From assembly GCA_022793895.1 (NCBI GenBank), contig JAAWDS010000026.1, positions 1-64,000 of the forward strand: a stretch of 64,000 nt of DNA, in the 5' to 3' direction. Below, piece by piece: positions 51,414-61,000 of this stretch. Source of the stretch: Provencibacterium sp. GTDB taxonomy: Bacteria > Bacillota > Clostridia > Oscillospirales > Ruminococcaceae. The position numbers and the translations under genes are program-made. The notes under the pieces were generated by a model. The model had not been told where the DNA came from. It did no database searches and saw only the letters and a list, made by a program, of their open reading frames with translations. Within the stretch, counting starts at the first letter, position 1. The number at the start of each line of letters is the position of its first letter.

Positions 51414-52156
51414 GAAAAATGTGGACGGTAACGGCGGTTCATCCTGGACGGTGGTTGGAAAGGTTATGGCGTGTAAAACTGCTGCGTACGCTGGGGCTTT
51501 TGGATGAAATTCATTACATCAACGGGCCGGAGGTGCTGCCTGCGCCTCTCTCCAAATCGGAAGAGGCCGAAGTGTTCGCCCGGCTGGCTGAGGCGGACAG
51601 CGGCCCGGCGCGCAAAGAACTCATCGTTCACAATCTGCGGCTGGTGGTCTATATAGCGAAAAAATTTGAATCAAGCGGCGTAGGCGTGGAGGACCTGATT
51701 TCGATCGGGACCATCGGGCTCATCAAGGCGGTGAACACCTTCTCTCCGGAGCGGGGAATCAAGCTGGCCACCTATGCTTCCCGCTGCATTGAGAACGAGA
51801 TTTTGATGTATCTGCGGAAGATCCAGAACCACAAAAACGAGGTTTCGATTGATGAACCGCTGAACATCGACTGGGACGGCAACGAGCTGCTGCTTTCCGA
51901 CATCCTGGGAACCGAGAACGACAGCGTGAATAAAAACATCGAGCGCGATGCGGAGAAGAGCATGCTTCTGTGCGCGGTGGAGCGTTTGGGGGAGCGCGAG
52001 CGCCAGATCATGCAGCTGCGCTTTGGGCTGACAGACGGTACCGAACGCACACAGAAGGAGGTGGCGGACATCATCGGCATTTCCCAGTCCTATATTTCGC
52101 GGTTGGAAAAACGGATCATCAAACGGCTGAAGAAGGAACTGGAGCGGCTGATCTGA
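51407..52156 (+). CDS. sigE: RNA polymerase sporulation sigma factor SigE
   Basis: Directs mother-cell gene expression, including spoIIIA. The 249 residues begin with a basic pro-sequence (about the first 25-30), then region 2 ([50 protein letters not shown]), and region 4 ([39 protein letters not shown]). The start is GTG 51407 (overlaps spoIIGA) or ATG 51419; ribosome-site evidence is weak for both. Unusually, sigG does not follow; feoA starts 1 nt after the stop. Confidence 0.93.
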   Translation: MLRKMWTVTAVHPGRWLERLWRVKLLRTLGLLDEIHYINGPEVLPAPLSKSEEAEVFARLAEADSGPARKELIVHNLRLVVYIAKKFESSGVGVEDLISIGTIGLIKAVNTFSPERGIKLATYASRCIENEILMYLRKIQNHKNEVSIDEPLNIDWDGNELLLSDILGTENDSVNKNIERDAEKSMLLCAVERLGERERQIMQLRFGLTDGTERTQKEVADIIGISQSYISRLEKRIIKRLKKELERLI

Positions 52157-52157
52157 G

Positions 52158-52394
52158 ATGGGAAGGAACACGCTCGGCGATCTGCGTCCGGGACAAGGGG
52201 CGTTTATCCGTTCGGTTCGAGGGGAAGAGCTCTTTGTCCGCCGGTTGGCCGAATTAGGCGTTACGCCCGGAACCTGGGTGGAGCTGCGCCGGAAAGCCCC
52301 GCTGGGAGATCCCATTCAGATCCGCCTGCGCGGCTATGAGCTTTCGCTGCGCCGGGCGGACGCCAAACGGATCGAAGTGGAAAGAAGGACATAA
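52158..52394 (+). CDS. feoA: ferrous iron transport protein A
   Basis: A 78-residue SH3-like FeoA domain: LGDLRPGQGAFIRSVRG, RRLAELGVTPGTWVELRRKAPLGDPIQIRLRGYELSLRR. It supports FeoB, probably from the cytoplasmic face. The ATG lies 1 nt after the sigE stop codon, and feoB starts 3 nt after feoA, so all three may be on one transcript. Confidence 0.93.
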   Translation: MGRNTLGDLRPGQGAFIRSVRGEELFVRRLAELGVTPGTWVELRRKAPLGDPIQIRLRGYELSLRRADAKRIEVERRT

Positions 52395-52397
52395 CGG

Positions 52398-54410
52398 ATG
52401 CTGAAAGCGGCCCTGTGCGGAAATCCGAATTGCGGGAAAACAACGCTGTACAACCGGTTGACTGGACAGCGGCAGCCGGTGGGAAATTGGGCGGGAGTGA
52501 CGGTCGATAAGGCCGAGGGGGTGCTGAGAACCGCCGGGGGAGAGCTTTTGCTGCTGGATCTGCCGGGAGTGTATTCCTTGTCGGCTTTTTCGATGGAGGA
52601 GGAAGCCGCGCGCCGGATTCTTCTGGAGGAAGAACCAGCGGTCCTCATTAACATTGTGGATGGAACCAACCTGGAGCGCAATCTTTATCTGAGCCTTCAG
52701 CTCCTAGAGCTTCGCCGTCCGATGGTGATCGCCGTGAATATGATGGACGAGATACAGCGTCAGGGCGGGAAGCTGGATTGCGCGCTGCTGGGGAAGGCGC
52801 TCGGCGTTCCGGTACTGCCGGTTTCGGCGCGCAGCGGCGAGGGGGTGGAAGCGCTCTGCGCGGCGGTGTTCCGGCTGGCCAGGCAGGGGAAGACCCCGCC
52901 CGCGCCGGTCTATGATCCAGCAGCCGGCGGAGCCCTAAGGGAAATTGGACGGCTGATAGACGGCGCTTGCCGGACTCTTCATTATCCGGCTCTCTTCTAT
53001 GCGGCGCGGCTGTTGGGGGGAGAGAAGGCGGCCGCCCGCGAGCTGGGGCTCCCGGCCGGAACGGCGGATAAAATCGAAGAAATTTCAAAAAGATGCGCCG
53101 CTCCCTTTGGCGGCAACCAAGCGGCGCTGCTGGCCGGCGCGCGCTACCGGCTGATTGATGCGGCGGTAGACCGGGCGCTCCAAAGGGGAAGCCGCCGGCG
53201 GGAGTGGTCGGAACGCATCGACGCTCTTCTTCTCCACCGGCTGCTGGCGCTGCCCATCTTTTTGGGGATGATGGGGGCGGTTTTTTCGCTGACCTTCGGC
53301 CCGGTGGGCCGGACGCTGAAGGGCGGCTTGGAGGCTCTCACCGCATGGACGGGGGACTTTGCCCTCCGGCGGCTTGCGGCCGCCGGCGCGCCCGGCTGGA
53401 TTCAGTCGCTGCTGACCGACGCCGTCATCGGCGGGGTCGGTGGGGTGCTGGCCTTTCTGCCGCAGATCCTGCTTCTGTTCCTGTTCCTGTCGCTGCTGGA
53501 GGATAGCGGTTACATGGCGCGTGCGGCGTTTATGATGGATCGTCTGCTGCGCGGCCTGGGATTGAGCGGTAAGAGCTTCATCCCCATGCTGATGGGGTTT
53601 GGATGCACAACGCCGGCGATTATGGCCACGCGCGCGCTGGACAATGAGCGCGACCGGCAGCTTACCATTCTGCTGCTTCCCTTCATGTCCTGCGGGGCGC
53701 GGCTGCCCATTTATGCGCTTTTTTCCAGCGTGTTCTTTCCGGGACGAGAGGGGATAACGGTGTTTTCGATGTATCTGCTGGGCATGGCGGTCGCCGTTCT
53801 CTGCGGGTTATGCCTGAAAAAAGCCACGCTTCACCAGGAGGACGCCCTCTTTTTAATGGAGCTGCCTCCCTACCGGATCCCGACGCTCAACAATACGCTC
53901 CTACACATGTGGGAGAAAGGCAAGGGGTTTTTGTGGAAGGCGGGCACGGTGATCTTCTCGATGAATGTCGTCCTCTGGCTGTTGCAGCATCTCACGCCTG
54001 GCTTACAGCCGGTGCAGGATCCTTCCGAAAGCCTGTTCGGCGCGTTTGGAAGGCTGATTTCTCCGCTGCTGAGGCCGCTCGGCTTCGGGGAATGGCAGCC
54101 CGCCGTTGCCCTGTTGGCGGGACTGATTGCTAAGGAGTCGGTGGTATCTACGTTGAGCATGCTCTATGGCGCGGCGAATATGGAAGCGCTGTCCGCAGCG
54201 ATCGCCTCCCATTTTACACCACTGTCCGCTCTGAGCTTCATGACCTTCTGCCTGCTTTATATGCCCTGCATTTCCGCCTTTGTCACCCTCTGCCGGGAAC
54301 TGGGCAGCATCCGCAAGGGAATCCTGGCCGCCTGGTTTCAAACGGGGGTGGCCTATGCGGTTTCATTTCTGGTTTATTCCTTCGGCCTGCTCAGTTCCCT
54401 TAACCGGTAG
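52398..54410 (+). CDS. feoB: ferrous iron transporter FeoB
   Basis: A 670-residue Fe2+ permease: G domain with GNPNCGKT (residues 8-15), NWAGVTVDKAEG, DLPGVYSLSAFS and NMMDEIQRQG. A linker and about ten membrane helices with two gate repeats (LEDSGYMARAAFMMDRLL, GFGCTTPAIMATRAL) follow. The end (FVTLCRELGSIRKGILAAWFQTGVAY) is typical. The Cys in the G1 motif is a common variant. It is followed by a small FeoB-associated protein. Confidence 0.94.
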   Translation: MLKAALCGNPNCGKTTLYNRLTGQRQPVGNWAGVTVDKAEGVLRTAGGELLLLDLPGVYSLSAFSMEEEAARRILLEEEPAVLINIVDGTNLERNLYLSLQLLELRRPMVIAVNMMDEIQRQGGKLDCALLGKALGVPVLPVSARSGEGVEALCAAVFRLARQGKTPPAPVYDPAAGGALREIGRLIDGACRTLHYPALFYAARLLGGEKAAARELGLPAGTADKIEEISKRCAAPFGGNQAALLAGARYRLIDAAVDRALQRGSRRREWSERIDALLLHRLLALPIFLGMMGAVFSLTFGPVGRTLKGGLEALTAWTGDFALRRLAAAGAPGWIQSLLTDAVIGGVGGVLAFLPQILLLFLFLSLLEDSGYMARAAFMMDRLLRGLGLSGKSFIPMLMGFGCTTPAIMATRALDNERDRQLTILLLPFMSCGARLPIYALFSSVFFPGREGITVFSMYLLGMAVAVLCGLCLKKATLHQEDALFLMELPPYRIPTLNNTLLHMWEKGKGFLWKAGTVIFSMNVVLWLLQHLTPGLQPVQDPSESLFGAFGRLISPLLRPLGFGEWQPAVALLAGLIAKESVVSTLSMLYGAANMEALSAAIASHFTPLSALSFMTFCLLYMPCISAFVTLCRELGSIRKGILAAWFQTGVAYAVSFLVYSFGLLSSLNR

Positions 54411-54449
54411 AACTTTACGATGCAGGTGAATCGAAAGGGGGCTTGGTTT

Positions 54450-54599
54450 ATGCGCCTGTGGATACTGACGGGCGGCGTCTTTGTAATCCTGACGGGAATC
54501 CGCCTGTTTATAGAAACGCTTTGCCGCGCATGGTCCGGGATCTGCTGCGGGGGATGCGGCGGCTGCCGGTGCAGAGATCTTTGCCAGCGCAGAAATTAA
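54450..54599 (+). CDS. FeoB-associated Cys-rich membrane protein
   Basis: 49 residues: one membrane helix (LWILTGGVFVILTGIRLFI) and a Cys-rich tail (GICCGGCGGCRCRDLCQ, seven Cys from residue 34 on). This is the layout of small FeoB-associated proteins that accompany feoAB in many Firmicutes; a role in iron handling is presumed. AAAGGGGG precedes the ATG by 9 nt. It ends the feo unit just before a strong terminator. Confidence 0.8.
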   Translation: MRLWILTGGVFVILTGIRLFIETLCRAWSGICCGGCGGCRCRDLCQRRN

Positions 54600-54600
54600 A

Positions 54601-54655
54601 AAGAGGGCTATTCGCAGCCTGCGGGGTAAGCTGCGAATAGCCCTCTTCTGTTTTT
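54601..54655. terminator. terminator of feo operon and HEAT-repeat gene
   Basis: AAGAGGGCTATTCGCAGC (54601-54618) pairs perfectly with GCTGCGAATAGCCCTCTT (54630-54647), followed by CTGTTTTT. Confidence 0.92.
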
Positions 54656-54664
54656 CCGGCGCCG

Positions 54665-54994
54665 TTATCTTCTGCTGCGGACGGCTACCATCGCTTCCCG
54701 CAGAGCGTTTTGAACCCCGGCGTCCGATTCGTTTGCCAGTTGGTGCTTAATCTGCTCCTCGTTGTGATCGGTGCCGATCTTAGCCAGAGAATGCGCAACC
54801 GCGAGGCGAACCCGGGCATCCGGATCGGCAATGCCGGCTACTAGGATGTTGTTGCTTTCATCCTTACGGATGCCGCCCAACGCTTCATAGGCTGCCGCCC
54901 GGATTTCTGCATCGTTCGACTTTGTGAAGCTCTCCAACTTCTCCCATTTTCCTTTTTCTCCGTAGTGACGGATCTTTTCCAGCTTGCCGCCCAT
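54665..54994 (-). CDS. HEAT-repeat protein
   Basis: A 109-residue protein made of about three HEAT repeats (DAEIRAAAYEALGGI, DARVRLAVAHSLAKIG, DAGVQNALREAMVAV). These form helical scaffolds for protein binding; no catalytic motif is present. It stands alone on the minus strand with a promoter (TTCACA, 17 nt, TATTAT; 55094-55066). Function unknown. Confidence 0.82.
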   Translation of the reverse strand: MGGKLEKIRHYGEKGKWEKLESFTKSNDAEIRAAAYEALGGIRKDESNNILVAGIADPDARVRLAVAHSLAKIGTDHNEEQIKHQLANESDAGVQNALREAMVAVRSRR

Positions 54995-55065
54995 GACGCA
55001 TGCTTCCTTTCTTTCTAAAACTGAAAGCGGCCGGAAGTTCTCTGTCCCGCCCCTTCCTCCTCAGT

Positions 55066-55123
55066 ATAATATGGAGGGAAAACAATTGTGTGAATGAACT
55101 ATTAATAATAATTTATTATTAAT
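55066..55123 (-). promoter_or_regulatory. promoter of HEAT gene with AT-rich inverted repeat
   Basis: Minus strand: TTCACA (55094-55089), 17 nt, TATTAT (55071-55066). Just upstream lies a perfect inverted repeat, ATTAATAATAA-T-TTATTATTAAT (55101-55123), a possible regulator site. The rest of 55124-55241 is AT-rich without features. Confidence 0.5.
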
Positions 55124-55241
55124 AAAACTTTATATTTAATGAAGGAATAATAAGTTGTTGGAGTTTGAAAAAACGGAAATAAAACCGGTTCTGCCGCTGC
55201 CGTTTTAGCTGACAAAAAATATCCCTATGTTTTTAGACGCC

Positions 55242-55286
55242 TTGACAAAAGCGTATTTGTCGTATATACTGTATATCAATGATATA
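55242..55286 (+). promoter_or_regulatory. promoter and operator of GntR-ABC operon
   Basis: TTGACA (55242-55247), 17 nt, TATACT (55265-55270). The 7-1-7 inverted repeat TATATCA-A-TGATATA (55272-55286) lies over the start point, as expected for autorepression by the YtrA-type regulator encoded next. Confidence 0.85.
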
Positions 55287-55311
55287 TACGGATGGCGTCT
55301 GGGGTGAAGTA

Positions 55312-55686
55312 TTGAATATTATCATCAGCAATTCAAGCGGAAAGCCTTTTTACGAGCAGATTGCTTCCCAGATCCGGGGGATGATTTTCAGCGGGGAACT
55401 GGAGGAAGGGGAAGCGCTGCCTTCCATGCGATCGCTGGCAAAGGATCTGCGCATCAGCCTTATCACCACCAAGCGGGCCTATGAGGACTTGGAACGGGCA
55501 GGCTATATTGAAACCGTGCCGGGCAAAGGCTGCTTTGTCGCCCCTAAAAACATGGAGGTTATCCGAGAGGAGCAGCTGCGGCTGGCGGAGGATCATCTCC
55601 GGCAGGCGGCGCAGGCGGCGGGAAGCTGCGGCATTCCCTTGGAAGAACTGGTTGAAATTTTAAAGATCTACTATTCCGGGGAGTGA
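55312..55686 (+). CDS. YtrA-type GntR transcriptional regulator
   Basis: A 124-residue regulator: winged helix (PFYEQIASQIRGMIFSGELEEGEALPSMRSLAKDLRISLITTKRAYEDLERAGYIETVPGKG shortened here to its ends PFYEQIASQIRG and YIETVPGKGCFV) and a short C-terminal helix without a ligand domain, which defines the YtrA group. TTG 55312 is chosen because GGGGTGAAG lies upstream and the product then starts NIIISNSSGKPFYEQ like its relatives; ATG 55279 lies inside the operator. It probably represses the ABC transporter that follows. Confidence 0.88.
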   Translation: MNIIISNSSGKPFYEQIASQIRGMIFSGELEEGEALPSMRSLAKDLRISLITTKRAYEDLERAGYIETVPGKGCFVAPKNMEVIREEQLRLAEDHLRQAAQAAGSCGIPLEELVEILKIYYSGE

Positions 55687-55748
55687 ACCGGCTTTCGCAG
55701 CCGTTGTCCGGCGAAACGGGAGGGGCGGCGATCCGAAAGAAGGAAACG

Positions 55749-55768
55749 GATTCGGACCGGTCCGAATC
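55749..55768. repeat. perfect 20-bp palindrome before ABC ATPase
   Basis: GATTCGGACCGGTCCGAATC, 24 nt before the ATPase start codon. It is either a DNA-binding site or an RNA hairpin close to the ribosome binding site. Confidence 0.6.
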
Positions 55769-55792
55769 TGAATGAAAGGGCGGATGACAAGC

Positions 55793-56644
55793 ATGGAAAA
55801 TTGTCTGTCGCTTCGCGGCGTCCGTAAGCGTTATGGGAATTTTGAGCTGGATGTGAGCTTTACGCTTCCGAACGGATGTATTATGGGGTTTGTAGGGGAG
55901 AATGGCGCTGGAAAGACCACAACCTTCAAGCTGATTTTGGATCTCATCCCGCGCGACGAGGGAGAGATCTGCCTGTTCGGTCAGGATAACCGGGCCGGCG
56001 GCCGGTCGGCCCGTGAAGAGATCGGGGTGGTTTTCGACGAATGCAGTTTTTATGAAGCGCTTACCCCCGCCGAGATAGGAAAAATCCTTGGGGGGATACA
56101 TCCGCACTGGGAGAATGCGCTTTTCCGGGATTATCTGCGGCGCTGGAACCTGCCGGAGAAAAAGCCGTTAAAGGCGTTTTCCAGGGGCATGAAAATGAAG
56201 CTCTCGATTGCGGCGGCTCTCAGCCGCCGTCCGAGACTGCTGCTGCTCGACGAGGCAACCAGCGGGCTGGATCCCGTCATGCGCGGGGAGGTGCTGGATG
56301 TTTTGCAGGAATTTGTGCAGGATGAGCAGCATGCCGTTCTGCTTTCCTCCCACATCACCAGCGACCTGGATCGCGTGGCCGACTATGTGACGTTTCTGCA
56401 TGCGGGCCGATCGATCCTTTCTGAAAATAAGGATACGCTGCTGTTTCAATATGGCGTTGCCAAAGGAGCGGATGCGCTGTTGGACACGCTTCCCAGAGAA
56501 CTGGTTGCCGGCATGCGGAAGGGGCGCTATGGGAGCGAAGCGCTCGTGACCGACGCGCAGAAGGCGCGGCGCGCCTGTCCGGAACTGACGGTGGATCGGC
56601 CCAATTTAGAGGAGATACTGGTTTTGCTTGGGAAGGGGATGTAA
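55793..56644 (+). CDS. ABC transporter ATPase (YtrB-like)
   Basis: 283 residues: Walker A GENGAGKTT, Q-loop region GVVFDECSFYEALTP, signature FSRGMKMKLSIAAAL, Walker B LLLLDEATSGLDPVMR, H-loop LLSSHITSDL. SRGM in place of SGGQ is common in exporters of this group. ATG 55793 follows GAAAGGGCGG by 9 nt; nearer ATGs overlap that site. It acts with the membrane protein encoded downstream; such operons respond to wall-active compounds in Bacillus. Confidence 0.88.
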   Translation: MENCLSLRGVRKRYGNFELDVSFTLPNGCIMGFVGENGAGKTTTFKLILDLIPRDEGEICLFGQDNRAGGRSAREEIGVVFDECSFYEALTPAEIGKILGGIHPHWENALFRDYLRRWNLPEKKPLKAFSRGMKMKLSIAAALSRRPRLLLLDEATSGLDPVMRGEVLDVLQEFVQDEQHAVLLSSHITSDLDRVADYVTFLHAGRSILSENKDTLLFQYGVAKGADALLDTLPRELVAGMRKGRYGSEALVTDAQKARRACPELTVDRPNLEEILVLLGKGM

Positions 56645-56764
56645 GAATATCCAGCGTTTTTTTATAGGCTTTTTCTACAGAGGGAGCGGACTGTTTTTTA
56701 ACTGTCCTGTTTTCCAAAAGGTTTTCGTACCGGGCTTTGGCTGGGTAAGAAAGGAAGGTGCAGA

Positions 56765-57415
56765 ATGAAAGGCTTGATCCGCAAGGATTTCATATGCGTG
56801 CGCAGGCTTTATGCGAAGGTGGTGCTGCCGATGATAGCGCTTTATTGGATATTGGCCGTCTTTTCGGGCCGGGAGGGCGCAGGAGCCTCGTCGTTCGGGA
56901 GCACCTTGGCTATCCTGTTCAGCGTCTTTCCTCTCGCCACCTTTTCGGTGGATAAAGCGTCCCACTGGGACCGCTATGCCCTGTCCGGCCCGGTGGACCG
57001 GCGGATGATGGTGCTTGCCAAGTATCTCTTTTCCTGGGGCGCTATCGCGGTGGGAGCGTTGGTAACGCTGATTTACATCCTGACAGTGTTTCTTGTGCGC
57101 GGCGGATGGCGCGCGTCCGAGTTTTTGGAGGAGGCCGGAGCAGCCCTTATCTTTTCGGCCGTCGGACTTCTTTTTAACAGCCTGCTGCTTCCATGTGTCT
57201 ATCGGTTCGGCGTAGAAAAGGCGCGGCTGCTGCTGTTCCTTCTGGTAGGCGTTCCGCTGGCGCTTTCCCTGTTGGTTCGGGCGTTTTCGATTCCGTCCCC
57301 TTCAGAGGCTATGCTGCATCTATTAAAACTTTTCGCACCGGTGCTTTTAGCGCTAACCGCTTATCTTTCTTACCGTTTGTCTCTACACATTTACAAGAAA
57401 CAGGAAATTGACTAA
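56765..57415 (+). CDS. ABC-2 type membrane protein
   Basis: A 216-residue protein with six hydrophobic segments (e.g. LPMIALYWILAVFSG, LTLIYILTVFLV, LLLFLLVGVPLALSLLVRAF), resembling ABC-2 permeases of the ABC2_membrane_5 type paired with YtrB-like ATPases. It starts with MKGLIRKDFICVRR, a family-like start. 120 nt separate it from the ATPase gene. The exported substrate is unknown. Confidence 0.82.
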   Translation: MKGLIRKDFICVRRLYAKVVLPMIALYWILAVFSGREGAGASSFGSTLAILFSVFPLATFSVDKASHWDRYALSGPVDRRMMVLAKYLFSWGAIAVGALVTLIYILTVFLVRGGWRASEFLEEAGAALIFSAVGLLFNSLLLPCVYRFGVEKARLLLFLLVGVPLALSLLVRAFSIPSPSEAMLHLLKLFAPVLLALTAYLSYRLSLHIYKKQEID

Positions 57416-57432
57416 GGGGGCGAAACGATCGG

Positions 57433-57678
57433 ATGAATACTGTTTTGGCGATCCGGAGGAGGCTTTTTTATTTGTGCAGGCGCCGGCACATGACGATTGC
57501 CAGCTTATCGATACAGGCGCAGGTCCCGGCTTCCACCATTAAAAACGTCCTGTATGGACGCAGCCAGAATCCGGGGATTGGAACGCTGCAATTGCTTTGT
57601 GATGGGCTGGGGATTAGCCTCTATGAATTTTTTGACAGCGAGGAGTTCCGGGGGAGTGCCTCCAAGCCGGCGGGATGA
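57433..57678 (+). CDS. XRE-family helix-turn-helix protein
   Basis: An 81-residue Cro/CI-type DNA-binding protein: RRRLFYLCRRRHMTIASLSIQAQVPASTIKNVL (helix-turn-helix) and GIGTLQLLCDGLGISLYEFFDSEEF. It starts 17 nt after the ABC-2 gene and is probably co-transcribed. Its target is unknown. The terminator at 57786 closes the unit. Confidence 0.87.
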   Translation: MNTVLAIRRRLFYLCRRRHMTIASLSIQAQVPASTIKNVLYGRSQNPGIGTLQLLCDGLGISLYEFFDSEEFRGSASKPAG

Positions 57679-57785
57679 AAAGGAGAGTATCCGTTTCCTT
57701 TCCGGCAGACGTGCGGATATCCCTTTGCTTCCGGAGAGAAGGTCCGTGCGGCGGCCGCCGGAAAAATCGAAAATAAATTCCTTTC

Positions 57786-57820
57786 AGGGCTTGCGGCGGG
57801 CTGCTGCAAGCCCTCTTTTT
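57786..57820 (+). terminator. terminator of GntR-ABC operon
   Basis: AGGGCTTGC (57786-57794) pairs with GCAAGCCCT (57806-57814), followed by CTTTTT. Confidence 0.85.
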
Positions 57821-57879
57821 ACCAAGACGAGGCGTTTTTCTTTTGGGGAACACGGAATCTTAAATTTTGGGAATGCAGG

Positions 57880-57907
57880 TTGAAATGGAGATGCAGCGTG
57901 CTATAAT
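57880..57907 (+). promoter_or_regulatory. promoter of the A2M-like gene
   Basis: TTGAAA (57880-57885), 16 nt, TATAAT (57902-57907), 175 nt before the start codon. Confidence 0.72.
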
Positions 57908-58082
57908 AGCTAATAGGCAGAATCTGGCTGCGCCGGGGCATGCCCGGCATTAAAAAGGTTATGGTTTGGTTGCCGGAATAGAGAATAGGCGAAAAACGGT
58001 CATGGGAGCGGCACGCTTTGAGCGCGTTTCCATCCTTCGTTTGTCCGATGGGCAGCGGGGACCTCCCGGAAAGGATAGGGTT

Positions 58083-61000
58083 ATGAAGAGAAGCTCATGG
58101 AAAGGCTGTGTGCGCCGGGCTCTGGCGCTCTTTGTTTGCGCCGCCATGGCGGCCGGTACCTTTTCCGGCTGTCAGAAGCGGAAAAGCTCGGTTCCGCAGG
58201 TGGATGTGGATTTGATTCAGATCGCCCCTTCTTCCGAAACGGAGGGGATCATCCCGCTGGACAGCTCCTTTACCGTGTCCTTTGCGGAAAAGGTGCGGAT
58301 GTCGGCCGGCGAGGCGCAGCAGCTGTTCCGTTTCATACCGGATACCGCTTTTACGGCTGAGAAGCAGGGGGGAGGATTTGTCCTGCGCCCAGAGTCCAAT
58401 CTGCCGCAGAATACGGTTGTGAACCTACAGGCGGTCGATGCAAAGGGGACGGTTCTGCGCTCCTGGGCTTATCAAACCCAGACGGCGCTCAGAGTGACGC
58501 GTTCAACACCGGGAGACCGGATGGAATATGTCCCGACGGACACCGGAATTGAGCTGGTCTTTACCAGTTCGCTGGTCAGCGAGGAGGCGTTTGCCCAGCA
58601 CTTTACCCTCACGGCCGAGGAAAGCGGCGCGCCGGTGGAGGGCCGTGTGCTTCGGTCGGGAGAAACGCTGGTTTTCGTTCCGGCTGAAGCGCTTCAGGAG
58701 GCAACGATCTATTCGGCTACTCTGGACGGCGGCTTGGCGGCAGCGGATGGGATGGAGCTCGGCGAAGACTATACCTTTTCTTTCCGCACCGCAGAGGTGG
58801 GCGACGGCAAGGGGAGAGGGGATTACTTCACCAACGCTTCCCCCATCGCAGAAACGTTTGTCACCGGGGATGCGCCGCTGTTGGCGGTGAACTGCGACGG
58901 GGAGTTCATTGGCCGGAAGGTCACAGTTTCCATCTACCGCTACCGCTCGCCGGAGGATTACCGGTCGGCGCTGGAAGCGCTGGCGGCCGAGCGCAACGGC
59001 AGCCGTTTCCCGGATTATGTCCGCCCGAAGGTGGACACCGGCTCTCTCGACTCGCTGGGCTCCTTTGAGGCGGAAATTGTCTCGCCGGGCGGCGACTCCT
59101 ATTGGGGAACGAAATACGTTCCGCTGCCGGGAGAGTTCCCCACCGGCTGGTACTATGTGGAAGCGCGGATGACGAGTCCCGTCAGCGGCCAGGAGCTTTC
59201 GCTTGAAAAGTTTTTGCAGGTGAGCGAGCTCTCTCTTTACCATATGCAGGCGGAGGGGGAGGCCCTCTTCTGGGTGAACCATGCCGGTACCGGCGAGCCG
59301 GTGGCGAATGCCGATCTCACGATTTCCGGCCCGGTCCCGGCGTCCGGCCGTTCCGGCGCAGATGGTACTTTGCGCTTGACGGCAGCGGCGGAAGGAGAGG
59401 ACAGCGTCTGCATTTTGGATATTACCGGCGGCGATCAGCGTTTTATTGATCTCTATACTGCCCGGCAGGCCGGCGAGCTGTCCGCCTCGGAGCGGTATAT
59501 CTCCTATCTGTATACCGACCGGCCGATCTACATGTCCTCCGATACGATTCAGGTGTGGGGCGTGGTGCGTCCGCGCGCAGGCGGAACGGAACCGCCGGAG
59601 GGGCTGCGCCTATCGCTGGGCAGCTATCTCGACGAAGAGCTTTACAGCCTTCCGGTTTCGCTGGGCCCGGATGGAACCTTTACCGCATCCCTCTCCTTTG
59701 AACGCCTGGGCGGCCGGGAGATGAACTATCAGGCTTTGCGCCTGGTTTATGGCGAGGGGGAAGAGACGGAAGAACTCTCGACGGTGGGCGTGACCATCGG
59801 CGACTATGTTAAGCCTGTCTATATTCCGAGCGTTTCGCAGGATAGACCGGTTTATCAGGATGGCGACACGGCGCAGATCACCTTTGCCGCCTCCTTCTTT
59901 GACAACACTCCGGCCGTCGGCTTCTCGGCCGAGCTGACGCTCTACGACCGGGGCGCGCAGACCTTTACGGTGACAACCGGCGCGGATGGATCCGCTACGC
60001 AGGCTTTCGCGCTCAACTGGAACGATTCGGAAGAGGAAGCGGCCTCCTGGCGGCCCTATTACTGGAGCCTCTACGCCAGCAATGCGATGGGGGAGAACGA
60101 GAATTTCCACCTTTATCAGAGCATTCCGTTTTTCCGGCGCAGCCTGGCTATCCGCACTGAGCTGGAGGGCAGCCGCGATAACCGTAAGCTCACCATCCAA
60201 ACGAACGCTATCGATCTCTCCGGCATCCAGGAGAGAGAAGAGCTTAATGAGGAAGAAAACTACCTGGGCGCGCCGGTGGATCAGCCGATTACGGTCGAGG
60301 TTCACCGGGAGTATCATGTAAAGACGCCCGCGGGCGCTTATTATGACTTTATCCGTAAGCGCAACGTTACCTATTATGATTATGAGCTTCGGGATGATGT
60401 GGTGGACACCTATGAGGTAAAGACCTCCGGCGGCCGCTGCGTGCTGACCGATCTGCCGCAGAAGGAGAAGGAGGCCAGCTATTATCTGCTCCTGACTGCG
60501 CGCGATGGGCAGGGGCGGCTGGTGGAGGAGCGTGTCTGGCTGGGAATGTCCGATTTCTATTACAGCCAGGGCATGCACCGCTACACCTTCTACCGGGAGG
60601 ACGTTCTCGGCGACGATTATACTGAGAGGACGTATTTCACCGAGGAAACCGAGCTTCTCTTTAGCCTACTGGACAACGGTACCGGCGTAGAAAGCGGCAG
60701 GCTCCTCTGGGCGGTGGCCCAGACGGGGATTGAATCCTATGCGGCGGAGGCCGCGCCGTCCTTCTCCCTTCCTTTCCGGGAGGAGCTGGCCCCCAATTTC
60801 ATGCTGGCCGGCGCTTATTTCGATGGACGCTATGTCTACGAGGTGACGCAGACCGTCCTGCGTTTCAACCCGAAAAACCGGGAGCTGGAGATTGCGGTGA
60901 CGGCTGACCGGGAGAAATATGCCCCCGGCGATACCGCTCACGTGGAGCTGCTTGTCACCGAAAAAAAGGACGGATCCCCTGTGCCGGATGCGGCGGTATC

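Noticed and set aside
59610-60578. A 322-codon antisense frame inside the A2M-like gene
   Set aside because: It lies wholly opposite a conserved coding region and lacks any start signal.
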